Of a stretch of 8,485 nt of DNA, positions 1 through 7,000 are shown piece after piece. The notes under the pieces are model-generated. The model worked only from the letters and a program-made list of their open reading frames with translations, was not told where the DNA came from and did not search any database. Origin of the DNA: CAYSTL01 sp964516805 (GTDB lineage: Archaea; Thermoplasmatota; Thermoplasmata; Halarchaeoplasmatales; Halarchaeoplasmataceae); assembly GCA_964516805.1 (NCBI GenBank), contig CAZEXI010000068.1, positions 1 through 8,485 on the forward strand, given 5' to 3'. The position numbers and the translations under genes are program-made. Position 1 is the stretch's first letter, and every line of letters begins with the position of its first letter.

Positions 1-479
1 TCTTCTTTCTCAATCTTATCACTTACATCTTTATCATTATCCAAAAGCCACTTTACATTTGGGGCTGAAAAGTATGAATCTGGTATCAAGCCAGTTTTCT
101 CGTTTATCAAATCAAAATGATCCTCTGAAACTTCATCTATGATCTCAGAAGTCCTCCTATCCTGCCAAACGATCGCTCTATGAACTGGTTTTCCGGTTTC
201 TTTATCCCAGATTACCGTCGTCTCTCTTTGATTTGTCACACCTATAGCAGATATTTCCTCTGCAGTTATGCCTGCATCGACTATAGCCTCTTTACAGGAC
301 TTCACCTGCATATCCCATATCTCTTCAGGATCATGTTCAACCCATCCTGGTTCAGGAAAATACTGCTGGAACGGATTCTGTCCTCTGCCAACGACTTTAC
401 CTTTCCCATCTACAATGAAAGATTTGGCACTAGTAGTCCCTTCATCGAGCGTTAAAATATATGAATCTGATCTATCCAT
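1..479 (-). CDS. glpK: glycerol kinase, N-terminal part (cut by window edge)
   Basis: FGGY-family carbohydrate kinase that phosphorylates glycerol to sn-glycerol 3-phosphate with ATP in the cytoplasm, the entry step of glycerol catabolism. About 159 residues are visible. The N-terminal phosphate-binding loop reads LDEGTTSAK (residues 11-19; most relatives have DQGTT, so Glu13 replaces the usual Gln). PGWVEHDPEEIW follows at 44-55, then TNQRETT at 82-88 and WQDRRT at 105-110. Arg85, Glu86 and Trp105 align with the glycerol-contacting Arg83, Glu84 and Trp103 of E. coli GlpK. The ATG at 477-479 was chosen because it gives the normal short leader before the kinase loop. There is no Shine-Dalgarno site, but a TATA-like box lies about 27 bases upstream, so the message is probably leaderless. 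The gene runs off the left edge; the full protein would be about 500 residues. It is divergent from the PEBP fragment. Family assignment is firm; substrate is well supported by the glycerol-site residues. Confidence 0.95.
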   Translation of the reverse strand, partial: MDRSDSYILTLDEGTTSAKSFIVDGKGKVVGRGQNPFQQYFPEPGWVEHDPEEIWDMQVKSCKEAIVDAGITAEEISAIGVTNQRETTVIWDKETGKPVHRAIVWQDRRTSEIIDEVSEDHFDLINEKTGLIPDSYFSAPNVKWLLDNDKDVSDKIEKE

Positions 480-500
480 CTGGACACAATTGATGACTTT

Positions 501-512
501 GTATAAAAAATT
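501..512 (-). promoter_or_regulatory. TATA-like box for glycerol kinase
   Basis: On the minus strand this reads TTTTTTATAC, centred about 27 bases before the ATG at 479. That is the archaeal spacing between TATA box and transcription start, which would put the start at or next to the ATG. No purine-rich ribosome site is present in between. Seen directly: the motif and spacing. Inferred: promoter function and leaderless initiation. Confidence 0.5.
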
Positions 513-580
513 TGTATTATGGATTCTACCTATAGAAAGAATGATATCTACATATTATCTTTATTATTTTAGGGATTAAT

Positions 581-721
581 ATGACATTAAAATTGATGAG
601 CGATGAATTCGATGAAGGAGGGAAAATACCAGATATCTACACGTGTACAGGAAAAGATATCTCTCCACCGGTAAGATGGGAAGGAGTACCAACTAATACA
701 GAAAGTTTCGTTCTTATCATG
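581..721 (+). pseudogene. truncated YbhB/YbcL-type PEBP (Raf kinase inhibitor-like) gene, N-terminal fragment
   Basis: The ATG at 581 opens a frame whose first 47 residues match the N-terminus of phosphatidylethanolamine-binding-protein relatives of the YbhB/YbcL type. It begins MTLKLMSDEFDEGG, continues with IPDIYTCTGKDISPPVRW (16-33), GVP at 35-37 and ESFVLIM at 41-47. In intact members the next residues are a conserved Asp-Asp-Pro-Asp ligand-site motif followed by about 100 more residues; here the match stops at base 721. The frame then runs through 12 unrelated residues, which are antisense to the 3' end of the neighbouring acetyltransferase, to a TAG at 758-760. The rest of PEBP is not found elsewhere in the window. 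The product would lack the ligand pocket and is very unlikely to fold, so I call it a pseudogene. The cause could be a real insertion or deletion, or an assembly misjoin. Confidence 0.8.
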
Positions 722-1526
722 TTAAAATCTTTTTCTTTTCCATTATATTCTCAAACCTAGTATTACTTATTGGATGATGACTGATGATCTCACCATCATA
801 AATTACACAAAAAGTTCCAAATGGGCAGGGAGAATTTTGAACCTCATACACACTTTTTAAATCGACAACTTTCGCTTTCAATCCATATTTATTCTCTGCA
901 GTTTCTACCATCTCGTTAACATTCTTCTCAGTATATGGACACTGAACAGACCGTATGATGTACAACCCATCTTTATAATTATCAAGAGATCTCTCCATAT
1001 CTCTAAATTTAGGATCCTCAAAATCTTCATCAAATTTCAAAACTAGCAATTCAAAATCCGGTTTTGCTTTATCTACAACTGTAAATCCTTTCTTTAGAAA
1101 GATATCCTTCTTTGCCATGAAAGAACCCTTTCTAGTCACCACAGTAACCCCCTTCATATCTGCTTCTATAGAATCTTTTATACATTCATCGATCATCAAA
1201 GAGCCATATCCCTTCCCTTTGAACTCCTTCTTGAACCCAACGAAAACACAGTGTATGAACATATATCCTTCAGCATCAATAGGTCTGTGAGCATATTCTC
1301 CAGGTATATATTCGATCATGCCCTGATATCCTCCCAAATCACTCAATAGTGCTTTAATACGTAATCCTTTAGGATGGTATTCTTTGTACCATTCTATCTT
1401 CTTTCTCAATTCAACATGTTTTTTAACATCTTTGTATCCACAGACCCCATAATCAGCGATATTTTCGGAATTTAAAGTGATAATCTGTATATCTTTTAGA
1501 CTTGGTTTCTCTTCTATACTCACCAT
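717..1526 (-). CDS. GNAT N-acetyltransferase with YoaP C-terminal domain
   Basis: A 269-residue cytoplasmic protein with two domains. Residues about 10-165 are a GCN5-related acetyltransferase fold: the acetyl-CoA pyrophosphate loop is K103-G-K-G-Y-G108 after the beta strand IHCVFVGF (91-98). Residues about 190-263 match the YoaP domain, with QCPYTEKNVNEM (195-206) and NSPCPFGTF (231-239). The paired CP motifs (Cys196, Cys234) suggest a thiol or metal role, but that is inference. The substrate is unknown. The ATG at 1524-1526 is chosen because AGGAGGGG at 1532-1539 lies five bases upstream; a longer frame starting at 1601 adds a hydrophobic leader atypical of GNATs. The TGA stop at 717-719 lies inside the truncated PEBP gene, so the last one to three codons and the stop appear to come from a rearrangement. 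B. subtilis YoaP is the named relative; the family is not functionally characterised to my knowledge. Confidence 0.88.
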   Translation of the reverse strand: MVSIEEKPSLKDIQIITLNSENIADYGVCGYKDVKKHVELRKKIEWYKEYHPKGLRIKALLSDLGGYQGMIEYIPGEYAHRPIDAEGYMFIHCVFVGFKKEFKGKGYGSLMIDECIKDSIEADMKGVTVVTRKGSFMAKKDIFLKKGFTVVDKAKPDFELLVLKFDEDFEDPKFRDMERSLDNYKDGLYIIRSVQCPYTEKNVNEMVETAENKYGLKAKVVDLKSVYEVQNSPCPFGTFCVIYDGEIISHHPISNTRFENIMEKKKILT

Positions 1527-1531
1527 AAAGA

Positions 1532-1539
1532 CCCCTCCT
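1532..1539 (-). promoter_or_regulatory. Shine-Dalgarno site deciding the acetyltransferase start
   Basis: AGGAGGGG on the minus strand, five bases before the ATG at 1526. It settles the start at MVSIEEK rather than at the upstream in-frame start at 1601. Confidence 0.8.
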
Positions 1540-1631
1540 ATTAAGATAGCTTCAATAATACATATATCTCTTTCTATTAAGATTAGGATAATCCAATACA
1601 AAAAATTAGTTCAAGCTCTTAATTAAAATGC

Positions 1632-1639
1632 AAAAAAAA
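1632..1639 (-). terminator. oligo-T tract, likely terminator of the small membrane protein gene
   Basis: Eight consecutive T's on the minus strand, about 35 bases after the TGA of the upstream gene (1674) and within an AT-rich stretch without a hairpin. Archaeal RNA polymerase terminates at such U-runs without a stem-loop. The assignment rests on position and composition only. Confidence 0.4.
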
Positions 1640-1673
1640 TATAATATCTAAACACGATGATTTTTTACAATTC

Positions 1674-1958
1674 TCACATTGGTTTAGATATATCCTTATA
1701 TTCCTCTGCCTCTTCCTTTTTCTTAAATATTCCAAGCCACACTATTACAGAGTATATCAAGAAAGCTATCACACCATAAACTACCCCATTGAAGACGGAA
1801 GTCACCAATCTAGGTACCCTTACACCCAATATCTCAAAATCTGTTTCAACAGCACCTATCCCGTCATAGATTATCCTTCCTGGTGGTATATTAGGTATCC
1901 CTAGAGTTATCACTAAAAAAATAGCAAAAACTGCTAGGAATATTAAAGCTCCTTTCAT
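1674..1958 (-). CDS. small two-helix membrane protein, function unknown
   Basis: A 94-residue protein with a hydrophobic segment at about 3-20, an external-looking loop at 21-52 (IPNIPPGRIIYDGIGAVETD and ILGVRVPRL), a second membrane helix at about 53-77, and a charged tail beginning FKKKEEAEE. The first helix could also be an uncleaved signal anchor. I have an impression of similar small archaeal hypothetical proteins with this loop but cannot name a family. The ATG at 1956-1958 is chosen because GGAGGT at 1965-1970 lies six bases upstream. The frame stays open upstream to 2030, but those 24 residues are highly charged, overlap the next gene's 3' end and have no ribosome site. It lies 61 bases downstream of the toroid gene on the same strand, so co-transcription is possible; an oligo-T tract follows. 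Confidence 0.75.
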   Translation of the reverse strand: MKGALIFLAVFAIFLVITLGIPNIPPGRIIYDGIGAVETDFEILGVRVPRLVTSVFNGVVYGVIAFLIYSVIVWLGIFKKKEEAEEYKDISKPM

Positions 1959-1964
1959 CTCTCC

Positions 1965-1971
1965 ACCTCCT
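1965..1971 (-). promoter_or_regulatory. Shine-Dalgarno site deciding the small membrane protein start
   Basis: AGGAGGT on the minus strand, six bases before the ATG at 1958. It favours the 94-residue product over a longer reading from a TTG at 2030. Confidence 0.8.
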
Positions 1972-2019
1972 ATGAAATAAATAATAGGGTTGAACTTGTA
2001 TTTATCCTTATCTTTTCGT

Positions 2020-2943
2020 TTATTTTTCAATCAGTCCATAATTATCGAGTACTTTAAGTGCTTCTAAAGTCAAAATACCTTTCCATTCATCGATGGCTTG
2101 TTTAAAATCTCCTTCATACACAGATGTTTCCCAATTAGGTGTTAGTACCTTTTCTTCTTCTAACTTTTTTATAAGGAATTCTAAATTTCTCTGTATCTTA
2201 TCTTTACTTATTCCAAAATTCGCTTTATTAGGATCATCAACAAAATCTAATGGTTTAGGAACGTACTCCCTCCACTTATCTTCATCATAAACTACCACCT
2301 GTTCAATTGCTCTGGAAATATGTTTTTTCAGTCTCTTTTCATTACTTCGAGAAACTTCTTCATAAAGATGGATAAAACAATAAATCTCGTTCTCTGATTC
2401 AAATTTCTCTTTCTCCCTTATATGTTTGATAGCATGTTCGATCAATCTATCAACATCTATTTCATTTGTGTAATTTCTATACTTGTACAGATACCCGATG
2501 ATCTCAGCAGATGGATTGCCCCAGTGTTTATCAATGATGGTCATCTCATCGTTTTCATTCCAGTGCCACCACCAACCATGTGGATAATTATTAACTTCTT
2601 TAATTACTGCGAACCAACCTTTTCTTCCCTCGTCATAAGATCGTTCAAGATATCTTACTGCAGACTTTATTATATTTTGAGATTCTAAAGGTGTATCGAC
2701 TTTACTCAGATATCTGATACCTATAGAAGTTGCTAAAGGAGAGGATTTTGGTAACCTAAAATCAGGTTCTAACGCATTGCCAAATCCACCATCATCGTTT
2801 TGATACTTCTCTAACTCTTCAGCTACTTTTTCTTCGAACCCATTTCGAAATCTATTTTCAAAACGTAGCTTCTCTAATTTCCTCCCATATTGCTTTATAT
2901 TCGCTTCCAACTCTTTAAAGGTTGAGTTAGTTAGTTTTTCCAT
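2020..2943 (-). CDS. prenyltransferase/squalene-oxidase repeat-like alpha-alpha toroid protein
   Basis: A 307-residue, largely helical, probably soluble protein with no signal peptide or membrane segment. The best clue is YQNDDGGFGNALEPDF (47-62) followed by PKSSPLATS (65-73). This resembles the QW-type repeat seen in terpene cyclases, protein prenyltransferase beta subunits and their bacterial hypothetical relatives. A second aromatic stretch, HGWWWHWNEND (122-132), and WGNPSAEIIGYLYKY (141-155) look like a further repeat. The DXDD motif of squalene-hopene cyclases is not seen and the protein is about half their length, so catalysis of terpene cyclisation should not be assumed. The start is the ATG at 2941-2943; no Shine-Dalgarno site is visible, and a TATA-like TTTTAAAT lies about 30 bases upstream. 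It is divergent from the metallopeptidase gene across 97 bases. Function unknown. Confidence 0.75.
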   Translation of the reverse strand: MEKLTNSTFKELEANIKQYGRKLEKLRFENRFRNGFEEKVAEELEKYQNDDGGFGNALEPDFRLPKSSPLATSIGIRYLSKVDTPLESQNIIKSAVRYLERSYDEGRKGWFAVIKEVNNYPHGWWWHWNENDEMTIIDKHWGNPSAEIIGYLYKYRNYTNEIDVDRLIEHAIKHIREKEKFESENEIYCFIHLYEEVSRSNEKRLKKHISRAIEQVVVYDEDKWREYVPKPLDFVDDPNKANFGISKDKIQRNLEFLIKKLEEEKVLTPNWETSVYEGDFKQAIDEWKGILTLEALKVLDNYGLIEK

Positions 2944-2966
2944 ATTGATTTGAAAAGGAATTGTTT

Positions 2967-2978
2967 TGATTTAAAAGT
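2967..2978 (-). promoter_or_regulatory. TATA-like box for the toroid gene
   Basis: ACTTTTAAAT on the minus strand, about 30 bases before the ATG at 2943, in the 97-base divergent intergenic region. It is consistent with an archaeal promoter and a leaderless or nearly leaderless message; no Shine-Dalgarno site separates it from the ATG. Confidence 0.4.
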
Positions 2979-3006
2979 TACTAAATTAATAAAATTATAA
3001 ATCAGA

Positions 3007-3018
3007 AAGTTTTAACTA
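3007..3018 (+). promoter_or_regulatory. TATA-like box for the metallopeptidase gene
   Basis: AAGTTTTAACTA, centred about 28 bases before the ATG at 3041. The stretch between is A/T only in its last 20 bases, with no ribosome site. The spacing fits leaderless archaeal initiation. The motif is a weak match, so this is tentative. Confidence 0.35.
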
Positions 3019-3040
3019 CAAAATATTTTATTTTTAAACT

Positions 3041-4075
3041 ATGAAAATAGAACCTCAAACGGAAGGGTCGATCTTATTGTTAAACAAATTACAAGAAATA
3101 AAAAATGGTCATAAGTTGAAAGAGGAAGATATCAAAGAATTAATGAATCATCCGGATATAAAAATATGGTTAGAAGCATATGGCGGGAGTGATAAAGTAA
3201 ACAAAATATTCAAACGAACACTTCTATCAGTAGATGATGAACCACGTTCCACCATGCATTTTTGGGAAAAGAAAATCGATTACGGTTTCAGGAAGGCAAT
3301 TGATAATATAGATATGATGAAAGAAACAATCAATGAAATCAAAAATATCGATTGGAATTCTGTGGTTCAAAGAGCACTAAAATACCTACCAGAGAATACC
3401 GAGCTCGATCCTGATTTTATAGTAACAGTAGATGGATTCAATGGAGGGATGTTCAAAAATGGGACTGTATTTTTATCGATCGTATATTTCAACAAATCTC
3501 AATTCCAGGATGATATTTTCGCCCATGAATTTCATCATATGGGAGCTGATTATTGGTTTAATAAGAACTCGTTTATCCAAAAATATGAGAATGAAAGAGA
3601 TACTCATTTCCTGACAAGCATGATGAAATATCTCGTCAGCGAAGGATTAGCTAACGCTTTCTGTTCTCCAGGAGCGATCATCAAAACAGATGATGATGAA
3701 TTCAAATATTTTGATCAAATGATAGAGAACTATGAAAAAAATCAAGAAGAATTGTTCGTTCAACTAGAAAATTTAATAGAAAAAATAATCAATAAACCAG
3801 ATGGAGATTTGACTGAATTATACAATTGTTTTACCGTTGATAAAGAAGGTACAGGACTACCACCAGGACATTTTTTATCTGGAAGGATGGTTATGATAGT
3901 GGACAAGTCTAAAACTGTAGATGAAGAAGAGATCATCGAACTTGTGAAGAACCCTTTCGATTTCTTTAATCTATATAATAGAGCTGCTGACGAAATGAAT
4001 AGAAGAAAATTTTCTCCTGAACTTGTTGATGAAATAAAAAACTACATACAAGAAATCAGAAATAAATATAATTAA
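3041..4075 (+). CDS. HExxH zinc metallopeptidase-like protein
   Basis: A 344-residue protein with a gluzincin-type active site. DIFAHEFHHMGADYW places His162, Glu163 and His166 as the HExxH zinc-binding and catalytic residues, and SEGLANAF about 35 residues later gives Glu201 as the probable third zinc ligand. The layout and the SEGLAN motif resemble the DUF2268/DUF5700 group of putative zinc-dependent peptidases; which one I cannot decide by eye. The N-terminal 150 residues are charged and helical, with no signal peptide or membrane segment, so a cytoplasmic location is inferred. Substrate unknown. The ATG at 3041 is the first start in the frame, with no Shine-Dalgarno site and a TATA-like box about 28 bases upstream. 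The TAA stop at 4073-4075 overlaps the TAA of the convergent surface-protein gene. No neighbour explains its role. Confidence 0.82.
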   Translation: MKIEPQTEGSILLLNKLQEIKNGHKLKEEDIKELMNHPDIKIWLEAYGGSDKVNKIFKRTLLSVDDEPRSTMHFWEKKIDYGFRKAIDNIDMMKETINEIKNIDWNSVVQRALKYLPENTELDPDFIVTVDGFNGGMFKNGTVFLSIVYFNKSQFQDDIFAHEFHHMGADYWFNKNSFIQKYENERDTHFLTSMMKYLVSEGLANAFCSPGAIIKTDDDEFKYFDQMIENYEKNQEELFVQLENLIEKIINKPDGDLTELYNCFTVDKEGTGLPPGHFLSGRMVMIVDKSKTVDEEEIIELVKNPFDFFNLYNRAADEMNRRKFSPELVDEIKNYIQEIRNKYN

Positions 4076-7000
4076 ATTAGGTCAATAATCGTTTTTCGAT
4101 AATGAAATAATAGAAAAATGGGCACAGATATTATCGTTATCAATAAAAGCGTGACAGGTATTTCCTCTTCATCCTCATATTCTTTCACCTTGACTTCGGT
4201 GGTGTATATATTTTGATTACCATTCTCGTCTGTAACTATCAATGTGACCGTATAATTACCAGATGTGTCGTAAGTATGATCAACTGTTTCGCCATAAGCA
4301 GTGTACCCATCTCCAAATTTCCACTCATAGCTGGTTATACCCACATTATCAGAAGAAGATGATGCATCTAAGATGATCTCGCTGCCAGCAATCAGTTCTC
4401 CTTCTATTTCTATTGAAGATGATGGATCGATGGTATCTTTCACAGTAACTGTTACCTTTTCTGTATCAATGTTGCCAGCTGTATCTGTTACAGTTAAAAT
4501 GACATCATGTGTACCGACCTCATCAAATGAATAATTTCTCCGAATGCCATAGTAATCTTTACCGTCAATAGTCCATTTATAACTCTGTATATTTCCGTTA
4601 TCAGTTGAGGTAGATGCATCCAATGTTATTTCTTCATCTACACCATATGTGAGATTTTCATCCACCCTAGCAACCGGTGCAGTAGAATCTCCAACCGTTA
4701 TTATAACAGAATCATTGTCTAGATTACCCGCAGCGTCAGCAACGGTCAACTCAACTGTATGTTCTCCAATCACACTAAATTTATGATAAATTATTTCACT
4801 TCTATACTTTTCACCCTCTATAAGCCAGATATAGGATTCTATCCTTTTATTATCAGTCGAATTACCAGCAACTAGAGTAACTTTTTCATTGATTGACACC
4901 GCTTTATCCACGTCTGCGTAAGCCTTTGGATCTGTCGTATCTTCCACCTTTATCTCCATACTCATTGTATCATAATTTCCAGCATTATCTGTAACATTCA
5001 ATTTGACTGTGGAGGTCCCTGGGTTTACAAAGTCGTGATTGATCTTTTCCCCATACATCTCAGAGCCATCAACTATCCATGTATAATTAACTACACCAAC
5101 GTTGTCTGATGTATTAGAAGCGCTGAGATTAACAGCAACATCTTCATCTACATTAGTTTCTCCAGATATAGAAGCTGTTGGCTTAGTTACATCCTGAACA
5201 GTAATAAATATTATATCGGCATCATAATTGCCCATTGAATCGGTCACATTTAGTTCAACTTCGTATTTACCTGGCTCAGTAAATTCATAAGTCACCTCTT
5301 CACCGATTTTTATTTTACCATTTATCATCCAAGTATAGTTTCTTATCCCTACATTATCAAAAGAACCAGAAGCGTTAAAGGTTACTTTTTCATCCTCATC
5401 TACCGTTCTATTTACACCGGCATCAGCAATCGGGTCTGTTTTATCTTCAACTGTNNNNNNNNNNNNNNNNNNNNNNNNNNNNNNNNNNNNNNNNNNNNNN
5501 NNNNNNNNNNNNNNNNNNNNNNNNNNNNNNNNNNNNNNNNNNNNNNNNNNNNNNGCATCAGCAATCGGGTCTGTTTTATCTTCAACTGTCACAACAATTG
5601 AATCTGAATCATTATTACCACCTTCATCTTCAACTGTTAATATTGACTCATAATGACCTACATCTGTGAATGTATAATTCATCTGCTCCGCATAGAATTC
5701 TTTTTCTTGTATATTCCAAGTATAATTCACGATTCCAAAGTTGTCAGTTGAATTTTCAGCACTAAAATAACATGCTTTCCCATAACTGATAGTCTTATTA
5801 TTACCGGCCTCAGCAATAGGGCTTACATCATCTACGATACTAACTGTTGCTGAGTCAGTCTCATAATATCCATCTGAATCTATTACCTTCAAAAATACTT
5901 CCTTTTTACCCACTTCAACGAATGAGTGTTTTATTTTCTTACCGTAATACTCTATGCCATCGATTATCCAGGTGTAGTTATTGATATATCCATCGTCCGT
6001 AGAGTTAGAACCATCAAAAATAACATCATCGCTTATACCTACCGTTTTATTCTCCCCTGCATCAGCATTTAAAGAACTATCTGTATCGGGTTCCTGGATA
6101 TAGTTATCTAAAGTACCATTAATCACATCTATATCTTCCCATCTGCCTCCTGTCCCGTTCCAATCTTTTAGGTCAAAGGTTTTATTTCCATCAGGCTTTC
6201 CCCTCACCTTGTAAACTTCAACAGCATCTTTCCAGTGAAGTGATTCTTTAGATATACATCTATCTGGTTTAGTTTCAGCTCTAATAAAATACGCATAGTC
6301 TGTATACCCGTCCCAACCGTATATCTCTGCAGAACCGTTCTCATCGATACATACTGTTGTGCTTTCATCGCAGGTTACTGCTCTTGCTTCACTAATATTG
6401 GTTTTGTTATCCTCTATATTTCTTGCTAAAAAAGTGATTGTCCTACCTATCCTGTCCCTCTCACTAAGATGAGTATCAGTTATTACATCATCTAAATATG
6501 GGATGCCATAAAAGAAACCTTCTTTTCTCTTTTTCATATAATCATGATATGGATCATCTAAAGCTTCAGATGATTTTACTCCCAAGCTCTGAGGTATGTA
6601 ATCTATATCTCCTAAAACAGCCATTCCAGCAGATGTACCACCTATCAATGCATTTCTGTTTTCAATGACACTTTCCAAAGCATTCTCTAACTTTGTTCCA
6701 TTCCAAAGATCGTAATACTCTGTCTGATTGCCCCCTGCTATCCAAATAGCTTCAGCATTGAGAATGACCTGTTCCGTGTAATCACTGTTTGCGTAATCAG
6801 TAGTATTGATGACCAATGTATGACATGAATCTACATATCCTACTGCATTATAAATAAAATCTTGATACCCTTCTGAATCATCGGCCCTGATAATAACAAA
6901 ATCTCCATTATCAGTTCTTTTAGTCATCCATCTCATGGCAGAAACTTGCTCAGTACCTCCACCCATAAGTACCGTACCAAACTGGCAATCTGCATCTTTC

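Larger units (their letters stand above)
4186..6069 (-). repeat. tandem PKD domain array within the surface protein
   Basis: Seven visible units at about residues 369-447, 451-531, 581-659, 665-743, 748-827, 832-911 and 917-996. Each carries an Asp-rich entry (S-x-DN), a Y-x-W core, a hydrophobic L-x-V-x-D-x-x-G-N strand and a linker such as VEDKTDP, VQDVTKP or VKDTIDP. PKD domains are immunoglobulin-like beta sandwiches common in archaeal surface proteins, where they act as stalks or in adhesion. The N gap falls between units 2 and 3, so the true number may be higher. Confidence 0.88.

Noticed and set aside
180..579. Two overlapping plus-strand open frames opposite the left-edge gene
   Set aside because: They are antisense to the glycerol kinase and its upstream region, whose protein match on the minus strand is unambiguous; their translations look random.
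1527..1601. 25-residue N-terminal extension of the acetyltransferase
   Set aside because: The extension is hydrophobic and has no ribosome site, while the internal ATG at 1526 has AGGAGGGG five bases upstream.
1959..2030. 24-residue extension of the small membrane protein from a TTG
   Set aside because: Highly charged, overlaps the 3' end of the upstream gene, and a strong ribosome site serves the ATG at 1958.
2093..2688. Plus-strand open frames within the toroid gene
   Set aside because: Shadows of the minus-strand gene; no recognisable protein features and no promoter or ribosome site.
3432..3614. Short plus-strand frame inside the metallopeptidase gene
   Set aside because: Out-of-frame overlap with the HExxH coding region; no independent support.
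5454..5555. Reading the N stretch as a 34-residue protein segment
   Set aside because: It is placeholder sequence of unknown true length; frame continuity across it is coincidental.
4186..6069. Periodic repeats that might suggest a CRISPR or satellite array
   Set aside because: The period of about 250 bases follows protein domains with conserved amino acids but diverged bases; it is a coding PKD array.
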